A stretch of DNA of 64,000 nucleotides from Rhizobium sp. RCAM05350 (lineage in GTDB: Bacteria > Pseudomonadota > Alphaproteobacteria > Rhizobiales > Rhizobiaceae), in NCBI GenBank assembly GCA_024426085.1, contig CP087973.1, forward strand, positions 62,001 to 126,000, read 5' to 3'. Positions 1-9,991 of the stretch are shown here, piece by piece; positions within the stretch are counted from its first letter, which is position 1; each line of letters starts with the position of its first letter. Under the pieces are notes generated by a model, which saw only the letters and a list, made by a program, of their open reading frames with translations, ran no database searches and was not told the DNA's origin. The position numbers and the translations under genes were made by a program.

Positions 1-527
1 GTGCTGGCGCTATCGCGCACGGCCGACAGGTTGATCACGCCGACCTTCAACGGCGTGAAACAAATCTCATTGCTCGCCTGGATACCTCTGATATCGGTCT
101 GGTTCGGCTTTGGCGAGCAGGCGAAGGTCGTCTTCGTGGCGCTGGCGGCTTTCATTCCTATCGTTCTCAACACCTACGAGGGCATGCGAAACGCGCCCGC
201 CGATCTGATGGAGGTTGGCCGCGCACTGCGTTTCAACGCGCGCAGCGCGTGTTGCGCATCTTGCTGCCGTCCGCCATGCCATCAATCGCAACGGGTGTGC
301 ATCTCGGTCTGATCTATTCGTGGCTGGCGACGGTCGGTGCCGAATACTTTCTGGCGGTGGGGCCTGGCATTGGCGGTTTGGTTATCGCAGGCAGAGAACG
401 CTTCGACATGGCCCTGGTCATGGTCGGTGTCTTTATCCTCGGCATCGTGGGCTTTCTCTTGAACAGGCTCGCTTCCGCTTTGGAAGCTCATCTACTCCGC
501 TGGCGGCCTAAAGCAGGCAACTACTAG
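1..527 (+). pseudogene. ABC transporter permease, SsuC/TauC type (5' end outside window, frameshifted)
   Basis: This is the C-terminal part of an inner-membrane permease of the sulfonate/nitrate/taurine ABC importer family; its beginning lies before base 1. Frame 1 encodes hydrophobic segments and the first half of the cytoplasmic EAA loop (YEGMRNAPADLMEVGRAL). The loop continues in frame 3 as VLRILLPSAMPSIATG, followed by two membrane segments and a stop at 525-527. The switch near base 240 is consistent with loss of one base in the GC-rich stretch after RFN. The EAA loop contacts the ATPase, so a real frameshift here would inactivate the protein. Substrate cannot be read from this fragment. 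The family call is firm. Confidence 0.8.
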
Positions 528-631
528 AAACTAATCTTCTTTTCTGTTCGATGCACGTGTTCCGCGGTTCCAATCGAACCCCGAAACCATGATTTTCGGC
601 ATTCTGCTAGGCGATTTTCAAGGGCAGTCGT

Positions 632-1864
632 TCAGGTCGTTGCGAGACCGCAAATCTTTACCGCCACATCTAGCGAACGTTCGAAGGCTGGTACCGGCAG
701 GAACTCGTAACGTGAATGGAAGTTGTAGGCACCGGTGAAAAAGTTTGGTGTCGGTATCCCACGGGCGGACAGGACAGCACCATCGGTGCCACCCCGCATC
801 GCAATCAGCTTCCTTTTGATCCCAAGGTCGTCGATGGCCTGGAGGAGAAGAGTGGCGGCGCGATCGTCACTGGCGAGGCTCCTGGCGATATTCTGATAGG
901 TGTCGGTCATGCGGAAGCGGATGTCCCCGCCGGGGTATTGGGATCGCATCCACTCTGCGGCCTCGGCAATCCTGCGCTTTCGCCGATCGAAGCCCGCGTC
1001 GTCAAAATCCCGGATCAGCGCGGTCAGCGTGGCTTCGTTGTCGTTCGCCACCAGGCCCTTGAACCAGAAGAAACCTTCGCGGTCGCCGGTGTGTTCGGGC
1101 GTATCCTCGCGGTCGAATTGCGAGATTAAGTCGACGGCCATCAGGAGTGGATTGACCAGAGCGCCCTTCGCCGACATCGGATGCGCGCTGACGCCCTCAA
1201 AGACGATCTCGCAGGATGCGGCATTGAAAGTCTCAAGCACTACTTCGCCGAGTTCGCAGCAATCGATCGTGTAGGCGAATGCGCAGGGAAAGCGGGTGAG
1301 ATCGAGCGCCTTGGCACCGAGCAATCCGATCTCTTCGTCTGGCACGAAGGCGATGAAGACGTCGCCATGACTGTCCAACTGATCGAGCCGGCCAAGTAGC
1401 GTCATGATGACCGCGATAGCGGCTTTATTGTCAGCACCGAGCACACTGGTGCCGTCGCTGACGATAATGTCCTCGCCTATCCAGGAAAGAAGTTCCGGGT
1501 GCTCGGCGACCCGCAGCCAAATATCCTCTTCTCGGTTGAGGCAGAGGTCACCGCCTTCGAAGCGAAGGATCCGCGGATGGACGAAGGGCGAAATGCCGAC
1601 ATCGACCGTGTCGAGATGGGCGATAAAACCGATGGGTGGCACCTCAGGCCTGGTGCCCCGTTTGACGGCAGTCACGATGGCATGTTCGTCGGCGACGACG
1701 TCACTCAGGCCGAGAGCGCGCATCTCGTCAGCGAGCAAGGTGGCAAGCACCGCTTGACCGGGCGAGGAGGGTAACGATTGGGAGTGCCCGTTGCTCTGGC
1801 TCTCTATTGCGGCATAGCGAAAAAACCGGCTGATCAGCTCTTCCCGGGCGTCCATAATCTTCAC
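632..1864 (-). CDS. pepT: Peptidase T (M20B aminotripeptidase)
   Basis: Cytoplasmic zinc aminopeptidase that removes N-terminal residues from tripeptides. The 410-residue frame is intact and matches the usual family length. Visible M20 signatures are HLDTVD at residues 83-88, GADNKAA at 143-149 (bridging zinc ligand), PDEEIG at 175-180 (general-base glutamates) and YTIDCCELG at 198-206, the last typical of peptidase T. GGTDGA and FHSRYE near the C-terminus complete the site. It is the last gene of the minus-strand operon that begins with a peptide-binding protein at 8460. The context suggests it trims peptides imported by that system. The assignment to the family is strong; the exact peptide preference is not visible. 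Confidence 0.92.
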   Translation of the reverse strand: MKIMDAREELISRFFRYAAIESQSNGHSQSLPSSPGQAVLATLLADEMRALGLSDVVADEHAIVTAVKRGTRPEVPPIGFIAHLDTVDVGISPFVHPRILRFEGGDLCLNREEDIWLRVAEHPELLSWIGEDIIVSDGTSVLGADNKAAIAVIMTLLGRLDQLDSHGDVFIAFVPDEEIGLLGAKALDLTRFPCAFAYTIDCCELGEVVLETFNAASCEIVFEGVSAHPMSAKGALVNPLLMAVDLISQFDREDTPEHTGDREGFFWFKGLVANDNEATLTALIRDFDDAGFDRRKRRIAEAAEWMRSQYPGGDIRFRMTDTYQNIARSLASDDRAATLLLQAIDDLGIKRKLIAMRGGTDGAVLSARGIPTPNFFTGAYNFHSRYEFLPVPAFERSLDVAVKICGLATT

Positions 1865-2000
1865 TCCTTGTCACCTGGATATGCGGGACATTGCGGCCCG
1901 CGTTTCGAATGTTGCTGAGACTGGGAGTGCACTGTTGTGTCCCCCGTTATTACGCACGGGCAAAGATGCAGCCGGCATCTTCGGAAGGCTGCGACGCCGG

Positions 2001-3236
2001 CTAGACCCGGATGGTGCCGATATCGCCTGCGATGGTGATCTCGACGCCGAGTCTGGCGGATTGCTCGGAAACTCGACGCAGGATGCGTTTGGCGCGCTCG
2101 CCGGTCGCCAGATGTGGTGCCAGGCGCCGCTCGAGCACCCCATCCTGCAACGCCTCCTCCCCGCCGATGACGACAGGATGAAGCGTGATCTCGACAAGGT
2201 CATTGTCGGGGCCGAACGAGCATCGTCCGACGACGCTCTCCCAAACCTCCGGCGCTGTCCAGGTCGATTTTTCCGAGCGGACATGGAAAATGAAGTTGCC
2301 GAGACTGTAGAAGATCGGCCGGCTCCGATAGATTTCGATTGGCTGAAGGACCGGCGCACCGTGGCTGACGAACATTGCAGCGCCAGCGTCAATGCATTGC
2401 CTGGCAACGCCGCTCACCCAGCCGGGAACCTCGTGCCAGTTGGACGCCCAGTGATGATGGTGCAGGTACGCGATCACCAGGCACCTATCACCTGCCGCGG
2501 TCGCGATCGAGGCGAGGTTCCTCTGAAGATCAGCTTTGTCGATTTTGACACCGCGCCCGAACTTGTCCGAGCGCTTAAAGACCGCCCGCGAGATTGCAAG
2601 CTCGCACTCTGGGGTGAGGCGAGGAGCATCATCCGGCTGGCTGTCATTGGCAAGATCGATGGTCGTATAGCCGACCTGATCCCGGATGGCCTCAAGCTGC
2701 GCGAACGCGGACGCGTCGACCTCAATCATCTGCGACAGGCCAAGCCGGTTGACGCCCGGGCGCCCGGGGCGGTTGTTGCCAGCATCGGCAGCATACATAA
2801 AATCCGGTCCCGGTCCGCCGTCCATTGCGACAATCGCAACACGCCTCCCGCCGATTGTTCGGATGCTTGCTTGCGAAACGTCCGTGTGGTCGCGCCCGAG
2901 ACCTGCATGAAGGAAACCACGCCTTTCCACCTCCTCCAAGGTCGACAGAACTCCGGAGGGCCCAAGATCGAAGGCATGATTGTTCGACAGCGAAAGCCCC
3001 TGAAACCCAATGGACCGCAGCGCGTCGAGAACAACCGGCTCGCTTGCGCCGAAGAAGGAGCCCTTAAGCGGCCAGCCACCGTGGTCCCCGAGGATCGTTC
3101 CCTCGAAATTGGTGAAGGAGAGATCCGCACTCTGGAGCAGGGACTGAACCTGGAGAAACGCTGGGTCGGAGATCGAGCGGATGTCGTGCTTGATGAGCGA
3201 TTGACCCGTGACGGCCAAAGTGAACCTGTCATTCAT
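2001..3236 (-). CDS. CapA family protein (poly-gamma-glutamate synthesis/metallophosphoesterase fold)
   Basis: A 411-residue intact frame with the hallmarks of the CapA/PgsA family: NFEG at 43-46, NNHAFDLG at 85-92, HHHHW at 259-263, SHGAP from 291 and the family end motif YSLGNFIF at 310-317. The conserved Asn, His and Asp residues fit the calcineurin-like metal site of this fold. There is no signal peptide or membrane anchor, unlike classical capsule CapA, so it probably acts in the cytoplasm. It starts 36 bp after the ATPase gene of the peptide importer and is followed by pepT. Inference: it may act on a modified or gamma-linked peptide brought in by the transporter. The biochemical reaction of such stand-alone CapA homologues is not established. 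Confidence 0.85.
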   Translation of the reverse strand: MNDRFTLAVTGQSLIKHDIRSISDPAFLQVQSLLQSADLSFTNFEGTILGDHGGWPLKGSFFGASEPVVLDALRSIGFQGLSLSNNHAFDLGPSGVLSTLEEVERRGFLHAGLGRDHTDVSQASIRTIGGRRVAIVAMDGGPGPDFMYAADAGNNRPGRPGVNRLGLSQMIEVDASAFAQLEAIRDQVGYTTIDLANDSQPDDAPRLTPECELAISRAVFKRSDKFGRGVKIDKADLQRNLASIATAAGDRCLVIAYLHHHHWASNWHEVPGWVSGVARQCIDAGAAMFVSHGAPVLQPIEIYRSRPIFYSLGNFIFHVRSEKSTWTAPEVWESVVGRCSFGPDNDLVEITLHPVVIGGEEALQDGVLERRLAPHLATGERAKRILRRVSEQSARLGVEITIAGDIGTIRV

Positions 3237-3272
3237 TGAGTAGCCTTTCCACGGCAGTTGCTGCCGGTTGTT

Positions 3273-4998
3273 TCAGAACATTCGCTGCTTCCGTTCGAGA
3301 CGGTGACTGGGAGGAGTGAGGTCGCTCAACACGTAAACCGTCGGGGTCGTGCGTTGATGAGCGCGCGTGTAGGGATTGCTCGATTGTGAGAAGATGAAAT
3401 CGGCGGTTCCGAAATCCTCGATCCGGCCATCCTTGAAGATGTAGACCGAGCTGCACATCTCCTGGACGATGGCGAGGTCGTGAGAGATGAACACCATCGT
3501 CACGTCCTCATCGGCAATAGTGCCCTTCAGCAGTTGGACGATCTCGGCCTGCACCGACACGTCGAGCGCCGACGTCGGCTCGTCCGCGACAATGATCTCC
3601 GGTCTTGCCAACAGCGCGCGGGCAATGCACACGCGTTGGTTTTGGCCGCCCGAAAGCTGATGGGGATGACGGCTGAGCAGACTGCGGGCGAGGCCGAGCC
3701 GATCCATCATCTCGGCTGTACCGTAGCGCTCGTCGTCGGGCCGCATCTTGGCGCCGAAGCGGATGCTCTCGTTGAGCGTTTCGGCGATGGTCATCCGGGG
3801 GTTCAACGATACCGAAGGATCCTGAAAGATCATCTGCACCCGACCGAGAAGACCACTCCGTCTGCCGTTCCTTGAAACGTCGAAGACGCTCTCGCCGATG
3901 GTGATCCTGCCTATGGGCGCCGTGTCGAGGCCGGCAATAATACGCCCGAATGTCGTCTTTCCGCTGCCGCTCTCCCCGACGATGCCGGTGATGGTGCCGC
4001 GCGGCAGCCGCATCCTGATGTTTCTGAGCGCGAACCCGGGCTTGTCTGCGCCAAAACGCCAGCCAGAACCCGGTGCGGAGAACTGCTTCGAGACATCTTG
4101 CGCAACCAGAAATCGGGCGTCCGCAGTGGGCTGCCCAGAGCAATCGCTTTCGCGCTGTTTATCGTGAGGATCTGCAGATCCTGCCGGAATGCGAAGCCTT
4201 GGGACGGCAGCAAGCAGTTTTCTGGTATAGTCGTGGGCGGGAGCGTCGAGGACCTTTGCTGTCCCATCCTGCTCGACCATCTGGCCATGGCGCATGACAA
4301 GAACCCGGTCAGTAATCTCGGAGACTACGCCCATGTCATGGGTGATGAGAATGATTGAGATGCCGGTTTCGTCGACGAGGCCTCGCAAGAGTTCCAGGAT
4401 CTGCTTTTGGACGGTTGCATCGAGTGCCGAGGTCGGCTCGTCGGCAATGATGATGTCAGGGGAGGCGGCCAGCGCGATGGCAATGACGATGCGTTGTCTT
4501 TGACCGCCGGAGAACTGGTGCGGGTAGTTGCTGTATCGCCGTGCCGGCTCGGGTATCCCGACGCGCGCCATCAGTTCGAGCGCCTTGGCGCGGGCCTGGC
4601 GCTTCGAGAGTGCAGGTTTGGCCGAAAGGATCGTTTCCTCGACCTGGGCGCCGACGCTCATCAACGGATCGAGCGAGGCCGTGTGGTCCTGGAAAATCGC
4701 GGAGATCCTCCGCCCTCGCAGAGTTTCCCGTTCGCTGGCCGTCATTGCCTCGAGCGCCTTACCATTGATGGCAATTGTTCCGGACGTCTGCTGGAATTCC
4801 GGCGCAAGCAGCCTGAGCACGGCATTGCCGACAGTCGATTTTCCGGCACCCGACTCGCCGATGATGCCGAGGGATCTCACCACGCCAAAGCTCGAAGGTG
4901 ACGTCGGTGAGGATTGCCGTTGGCCCCGACGCCGATCGAAGGCAAAGGCCAAGGTTCTCGACCCGAAGCAGTGGGGACTTCTGTGTCTCGATGATCAT
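3273..4998 (-). pseudogene. Dipeptide/oligopeptide ABC transporter, fused double ATPase (DppD-DppF type), one frameshift
   Basis: Energy-coupling subunit of a peptide importer with two nucleotide-binding domains in one chain of about 574 residues. Domain 1 shows GESGAGKST (Walker A), FSGGQRQR (signature) and IIIADEPTSALD (Walker B). Domain 2 shows GESGSGKTT, LSGGQNQR and IIVADEPTSALD. The true start is the ATG at 4998, which overlaps the permease stop as ATGA. The N-terminal 40 residues (MIIETQKSPLLRVENLG onward) are in one frame and the rest in another. The break near 4870 fits one extra C in a CCC run just before the first Walker A. Function is clear if the indel is an error. Confidence 0.88.
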
Positions 4999-5840
4999 CG
5001 CGAATGGTTCCTTGGATCGAGGCTGCGGCGAATGTCTTCGCCGACCAGGTTGATGCATGCGATCAGGCCAAAGAGCGCCAGACCGGGGAATAGGCTGATC
5101 CAGTATTGGCCGGTCAGGAGATACTGGAAGCCGTTTGCGACCGCGGAGCCAAGCGACGGCTTGTCGATGGGAACCCCCAAACCCAGAAAGGAGAGGGTTG
5201 CCTCCAGCGCCACGGCATGACCAACTTCGATCGGGATCAGCGTGATGGCCGGAGCGATACTGTTGGGGAGCAGGTGACGGAAGATGATCCGGGAGGTCGG
5301 CATGCGTAGCAATCGGGCCGCATCCATATAGGATTTGCTCGCTTCGCTCAGTGCGACGCTGCGGGCGATCCGTGCATAGGTTGCCCATTGCGCGATGATC
5401 AGCGCCAGGATGATCCGGTCGACGCCCGGTCCGAGCGTCACGATGGCGATCAGCGCGATCAGGATTGTTGGCAAGCTGAGCTGCAGGTCGACCAGTCGCA
5501 TGATGATGGCATCGACCCACCTCCCGAAATAGGCCGCGCTGACGCCGGCCGTCAGTCCGATCAGCGCGGCGATCGCAGCGCTTGTGAGCGAGACGACCAG
5601 GCTGATGCGAAGGCCGTAGAGGATCGTGCTGACGATATCCCTGCCAAGCCCGTCTGTCCCGAGCAGATAGGGAAAGCCGCCACTTCCTGCGGTACCCGGT
5701 GGCGAGGACGCCTCCCACCCATAAATCTGCAAGGGATCGTAGGGGTTTTGCGGCGCGATAGTGGGCGCTGCAACGGCAAGCAGGATGTAGCTGGCAAGCA
5801 GGATCTTGGACGCGGTCATTATCGGCCGGGAAGGGCGCAT
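4995..5840 (-). CDS. Dipeptide ABC transporter permease, DppC type
   Basis: Inner-membrane permease of the peptide importer, 281 residues with five to six hydrophobic helices. The DppC-type features are LLGTDGLGRDI near residue 65 and the EAA loop (YMDAARLLRMP...RHLLPNS). The stop overlaps the next start as ATGA, showing translational coupling to the ATPase. The start used is ATG 5840. An ATG at 5868, 6 bp after the preceding stop, would give MKAQILRASDAP in another frame and could be the original start if one base was gained or lost near 5835, so the first residues are uncertain. The rest is intact. Confidence 0.87.
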   Translation of the reverse strand: MRPSRPIMTASKILLASYILLAVAAPTIAPQNPYDPLQIYGWEASSPPGTAGSGGFPYLLGTDGLGRDIVSTILYGLRISLVVSLTSAAIAALIGLTAGVSAAYFGRWVDAIIMRLVDLQLSLPTILIALIAIVTLGPGVDRIILALIIAQWATYARIARSVALSEASKSYMDAARLLRMPTSRIIFRHLLPNSIAPAITLIPIEVGHAVALEATLSFLGLGVPIDKPSLGSAVANGFQYLLTGQYWISLFPGLALFGLIACINLVGEDIRRSLDPRNHSR

Positions 5841-5874
5841 CTGAAGCGCGAAGAATTTGAGCTTTCATGACGAT

Positions 5875-6860
5875 TCACCTCTGGGAGGACAGGCGCACGC
5901 GCGGATCGAGCACGGCATGGAAGAGATCGACGAGCGCGTTCAGCGCGACGAATGCGACCGCGATGAAAGTCAGCGTCGCCATCACCACCGGCCGATCGAG
6001 GAGCTGGATTGAATCGATGAGCAGCTTGCCGACGCCCGGCCAGGAGAAGATCGATTCCACCACGACAGCGAAGGCGAGCATGCCGCCAAACTGGAGGCCG
6101 ATGATCGTCACGATCGGCACGCTGATGTTCGGGGAGCGTGTGGCGCAGCAGGATCCGCCGGGAGGACAGCCCCTTGGCGCGGCAAAACCGTGTGAAATCG
6201 AGGTTTTCGACTTCGATGGTGCCGGATCGGGCAAGCCGGGCGATCAGCGCGATGTTCAGGGATCGCCAGTGTCAGGGCCGGGAGTACGAGGTGCCAGGTG
6301 CCGTTGGCGGTGAGCAGGCTCCATTCCTGGCCGGCAAAGCGCGCCGTGGCGCCCCTGCCGCCCGACGGAAACCAGCCGGTCAGGATGGCACCGACAAGGA
6401 TCAGCATCATCGCCAGCCAGAAGGGCGGGATACTCAGCGCCGAGACACTTGCCTTCAGGACCGAGCGATCGAAGAACGTGCCGTGCCGCCGGCCAGCGAC
6501 AAGACCCAGTGCCGTTCCCAAGGGCGCCGCGATCAGCATCGCGACGCAGGCAAGCTCCAGCGTTGCCGGCAGCTTGCTCATCACCAACCCGAACGCCGGT
6601 CGATGATAGATGTAGGAGGTACCGAAGTTTCCGCCGATGACGTTGCCGATGAACACCAGGTACTGGCGCCAGATCGGTTGATCCAGTCCGAGCGCGATCG
6701 TCGCCTGGCGTATGTCTTCCGGCGTGGCGGTCTCGATATTGACGACGTTGAAGACCGGATTGCCGACACTGTGAATACCGATGAAGCCGATCAGCGACAT
6801 GGCAAGGAGAAGGAGGAAGGCCTGCGACAGCCTCCCCAAGGCAACGGAAACCAGGGCCAT
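5875..6860 (-). pseudogene. Dipeptide ABC transporter permease, DppB type (two frameshifts)
   Basis: The first permease of the importer. It begins at ATG 6860 (MALVSVALGRLSQAF), 1 bp after the stop of the binding-protein gene. An N-terminal membrane helix is followed by the periplasmic segment ATIALGLDQPIWRQY, a hallmark of DppB-type permeases. The protein reads cleanly to TLAI near 6255, changes frame through the EAA region, and changes again near 6145, where NISVPIVTIIGLQFGGML begins and continues to the stop at 5875. Each switch is consistent with a single-base indel. Restored length is about 328 residues, normal for the family. Confidence 0.83.
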
Positions 6861-6861
6861 A

Positions 6862-8460
6862 TCAATTCTCCGCCGCAAGCGTCTGCATCGTGGTCGTCCA
6901 GCCGCGCGGATGCATGGCGTAGGAGCCGACCCGCGGGCCATATCCGACGATATGATGGAAGTGGTAGAGCGGGATGATCGGCTGGTCGGCCATCACGAAC
7001 TCGGTGGCTTCAGCCAGCGCCTTGTTACGCTCAGCGCCCACCGCGATACCCTCCGCCGTCGCAAGCTTCGTGTCGAACGCATCGTTGCGATAATGTCCGA
7101 AGTTCAGGGCGCCGGTCCCGCGGGTCGGATCCGGTGACGCGAGCAGTGCGTGCAGGATGATATCGACCGCTTCACCCGACGTGCCGCCGTACCAGACGGC
7201 ATACTCGCCGGCAGCCCGCTTGGTGTTGAAGACAGAAAACGGAGCGGCCGCCGGCTGGGCGTTGACGCCAATGCGCGCCCAGCTTTGTGCGATGGCCTGA
7301 AGGCTCTCGGCGTCGCCGGGATAGCGGCCAGATGGCCCGGCCAGGACAAGGTTGAAGCCGTCCGGGAAACCGGCCTGTACAAGAAGGGCCCGAGCTTCCT
7401 CATAGTTCGGCGCTTGCGGCTGCAGGTTTGCCGAGGTGCCGGGCAAGCCGGTCGGGAAGACCTGGGCGGCGGCCGTACCGTAGCCAGCAAGGATTTTGTC
7501 GACGAGCACGCCGCGGTCGATGGCCAAGGAAAGCGCCCGACGGACCAGCGGGTTCTTGAAGGGATTGGCAATCGCCTCACCCGACTTCGCCGTCACGCCG
7601 GGAAGCGCTTCGAGCGCGACATCGAACTGCACGAAGTTGATGCGGGCGGCGCCAACGCTGGCAATTCTGGCGCCGCGTTGCTTGAGCGACGCGACATCAC
7701 GTGCCGGAATGGCGTCAGCCACGTCGACTTCCCCGGTGCTGAGTGCTGCGACGCGCGCGGCAGGGTTCTCTGTTACCCGAAACGTGACCTTCGGCCAGGC
7801 TGGCTTGCTGCCCCAATAGTCGTCGTTGCGGGTGAGTTTCAGCACCTCACCAGAACTCCAGTTTTCGAACCGGTAAGGTCCGGTGCCGAGCGGAAGCGCG
7901 CCGGCATTGAGCGCCTCCGTGGTCTGGAAGCCATCGGAAGGCCGGTGCATTATGAAAATGGAGGAGAAGGACAAAGGCAGGTTCGGGATATTGCCGTTCG
8001 TCTCGATGACGATCGTCAGCGGATTGGGTGCCGTCACCGACTTGATGCCGCTCACATAGGAACGAAAACCGCCGCTGGGAGGTTTGAGCACGTCCCTGAT
8101 GCGCTCGATCGTGTACACGACGTCGTCGGCGGTAAACGGCGTGCCATCATGAAAGCGGACGTTGTCGCGGAGCCGGAATTCCCATTGTGTTGCGGACAGC
8201 GGTCGCCAGGACACGGCGAGGCCGGGCTTCAGCTCGAGACCCTCGTCCTGATAGACCAGCCGCTCGTAGATATGGGACAGGAGCGAGGTGTTCTCGTTGA
8301 GATTGGCGTAATGCGGATCGAGCGTCATCAGCTTGTAGGACGTGGCGATGCGAAGCTCTTCCGGCTCCTGTGCCTGTGTGGGCAGCGATGAGCCACCCCA
8401 CAGTGAGATCGATATGAGAAATGCTGAAAGCAGCGGGCGAAATGAGAATCCCAGTTTCAT
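6862..8460 (-). CDS. Peptide ABC transporter substrate-binding protein (SBP_bac_5, DppA type)
   Basis: Periplasmic binding protein of 532 residues, complete. It opens with a signal peptide: basic MKLGFSFR, a hydrophobic stretch to about residue 23, and likely cleavage after TQAQ near residue 30. The mature part begins with the family pattern ATSYKLMTLDPHYAN. It carries FHDGTPFTADDVVYTIERI near residue 105, the signature region of family 5 solute-binding proteins. It is the first gene of the minus-strand operon 8460-632 (binding protein, two permeases, double ATPase, CapA-like protein, peptidase T), so the substrate is most likely a peptide, though family 5 also includes nickel, glutathione and sugar binders. 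Confidence 0.9.
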   Translation of the reverse strand: MKLGFSFRPLLSAFLISISLWGGSSLPTQAQEPEELRIATSYKLMTLDPHYANLNENTSLLSHIYERLVYQDEGLELKPGLAVSWRPLSATQWEFRLRDNVRFHDGTPFTADDVVYTIERIRDVLKPPSGGFRSYVSGIKSVTAPNPLTIVIETNGNIPNLPLSFSSIFIMHRPSDGFQTTEALNAGALPLGTGPYRFENWSSGEVLKLTRNDDYWGSKPAWPKVTFRVTENPAARVAALSTGEVDVADAIPARDVASLKQRGARIASVGAARINFVQFDVALEALPGVTAKSGEAIANPFKNPLVRRALSLAIDRGVLVDKILAGYGTAAAQVFPTGLPGTSANLQPQAPNYEEARALLVQAGFPDGFNLVLAGPSGRYPGDAESLQAIAQSWARIGVNAQPAAAPFSVFNTKRAAGEYAVWYGGTSGEAVDIILHALLASPDPTRGTGALNFGHYRNDAFDTKLATAEGIAVGAERNKALAEATEFVMADQPIIPLYHFHHIVGYGPRVGSYAMHPRGWTTTMQTLAAEN

Positions 8461-8624
8461 TCATCGTTCCTTTTTGATTATTGGTGAGAATCGATTCCCG
8501 AGCAGTGGAGCAATCTCCAGCGCGATGGTTCGTTGATGCAATTTTTCGAAATCCGGATTGCGAATACGTCGTCGGAACGCTGGACCCCCCGGAGCCAGGC
8601 GGAACGTCGCAAGTATCTATTTGT

Positions 8625-9188
8625 TCAGCCGTCCTGAAATGCCGGTTGGATCTTGGGCGCGGGCAGGCGGTTGGTTCTCAGCTCCAGATTGATTTTCAGG
8701 AGGTCGGCGATGATGTTGCGGATTTGTGGCCAGGGTTCTTCGAGGCTGGTGGGGGAGGGCGCCCATTTGCTGGCAATTGCAAGGAGCTTGGCGCTGGCGC
8801 CTGCAGCCGACGCGGCTGGCGTGTTCCATAGCGCTACTGCTGCCCAGTCCTCCGAGATTGATGCACGATCCTCGACTTCGAGGGCGTCGTTGTACTGCCG
8901 CTGCGTTACTATCGGTCCGAAACTACCAGTAGCATCGAGAGGCGTTGAACCGGCGGAAATGTAAGATTTTTCCAGTAGTTGCTGGATCAGGGTTGCTTCG
9001 CTCAAGCGCTGCCAGGAAACGCACCACTGGCGCCAGGCGAGTAGTGCCGGATCGGTGTCATCCGCGTCCTGCAACGCGTCGAACGAAGCGGCAAGCATCT
9101 GAAATGTGGGTAAGTCCACCGCCAGGAGGGAATGCAAGTCATCCCATGTGACCGTAGACAAAGTTCTGCTATTGTCGGAATCAGCCAT
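8625..9188 (-). CDS. Hypothetical protein
   Basis: Unrecognised soluble protein of about 187 residues, acidic and helical in composition, with no signal peptide, membrane segment or familiar motif. The preferred start is ATG 9188 (MADSDNSRTL); an in-frame start at 9242 adds 18 residues of less protein-like sequence. Tryptophan is frequent (WDDLH, WRQWCVSWQRL, EPWPQIRN). It is divergent from the small XRE regulator at 9304 and sits upstream of the CBASS-like pair, so it might belong to the same defence cargo. That rests only on position. Confidence 0.5.
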   Translation of the reverse strand: MADSDNSRTLSTVTWDDLHSLLAVDLPTFQMLAASFDALQDADDTDPALLAWRQWCVSWQRLSEATLIQQLLEKSYISAGSTPLDATGSFGPIVTQRQYNDALEVEDRASISEDWAAVALWNTPAASAAGASAKLLAIASKWAPSPTSLEEPWPQIRNIIADLLKINLELRTNRLPAPKIQPAFQDG

Positions 9189-9303
9189 GATCCGAGCTCC
9201 CGTAAGCTTGATTGTGGTCAGGTCGAGCAGGTGTTGGCGCACCTGTTCGATCGATGGGGCGATTGTTCCTACAAAATGATAGAAGTCAATCAGAAAGTTT
9301 GCC

Positions 9304-9552
9304 TTGAGTAACGATCATCTTACCGTGGAACAGTGCCGAGGGGCACGAGCTATGTTGGGCTGGAGCCAAGCAGAGCTCGCCAAAGCAGCAAACGTGTCTC
9401 GACAAACTATTGCCGATTTCGAACGGGGAGCTCACGTACCAATAAGCAATAACCTCGCCGGAATCGTTGCAGCTTTTAAGATGGCGGGAATTGAGTTCAT
9501 CCCGGAAAATGGCAGCGGTGCGGGAGTTCGTTTTAAGAAAATCGCTCCCTGA
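9304..9552 (+). CDS. XRE-family helix-turn-helix regulator
   Basis: An 82-residue DNA-binding protein consisting of little more than one Cro/C1-type HTH. CRGARAMLGWSQAELAKAAN forms helices 1-2 and VSRQTIADFERG the recognition helix with the usual conserved glutamine, threonine and phenylalanine-glutamate. The C-terminus (IEFIPENGSGAGVRFKK) is the common short tail of rhizobial single-HTH regulators. The start used is TTG 9304. It precedes the CBASS-like genes on the same strand by about 440 bp. A role in repressing them is possible, as HTH proteins control some CBASS loci, but this is inference. Confidence 0.8.
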   Translation: MSNDHLTVEQCRGARAMLGWSQAELAKAANVSRQTIADFERGAHVPISNNLAGIVAAFKMAGIEFIPENGSGAGVRFKKIAP

Positions 9553-9991
9553 AGGGGGCGGATGGGCTTTTTCTGAATTTTCATAAAAGATTAGGAACAT
9601 GGTCTTGGGTGCTTGCACAAAGTTATAATCCCTTAGTGCCAAATAGCTATTTGGCTTTGTCCGGCGGTGACCATTCCCAGGGGGTCGCAATTATCTAACT
9701 AATGGAATCTGGCACCGAGTGGAATGGTAGACAGGAATCCGAGAGGTCGGCTCCGGAGCGCAGATAATTACGCGTAGGAACCTTCTCTGGCGGGTAACTG
9801 GGCAGTCCCCTGCTCTGGCACCACGTCTCATCAGAGCATCTCGAGTCGATATTCGGACAAGCGGGGCGTGACTATCGAAACATTTCCCGGAAGATTTGTT
9901 CCTGTGGAAAGTTCGCTAATTGTTCCAAAGCGAGTTGGCTTACTTCCACAACTTTATGTAGGCTTCATTATTCTTCAAAAGGGATTTGAGC
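9553..9991. other. Intergenic region upstream of the CBASS-like genes
   Basis: About 440 bp between the XRE gene and the effector gene. No protein family is recognisable in any frame; the only long frame here runs antisense through the XRE gene and looks non-coding. The last 100 bases are AT-richer than the surroundings and probably hold the promoter and leader of the effector-cyclase pair. I see no convincing terminator. Confidence 0.4.

Noticed and set aside
1881..3239. 452-codon plus-strand open frame opposite the CapA-like gene
   Set aside because: Antisense to a frame with clear CapA motifs; its translation has no recognisable domain.
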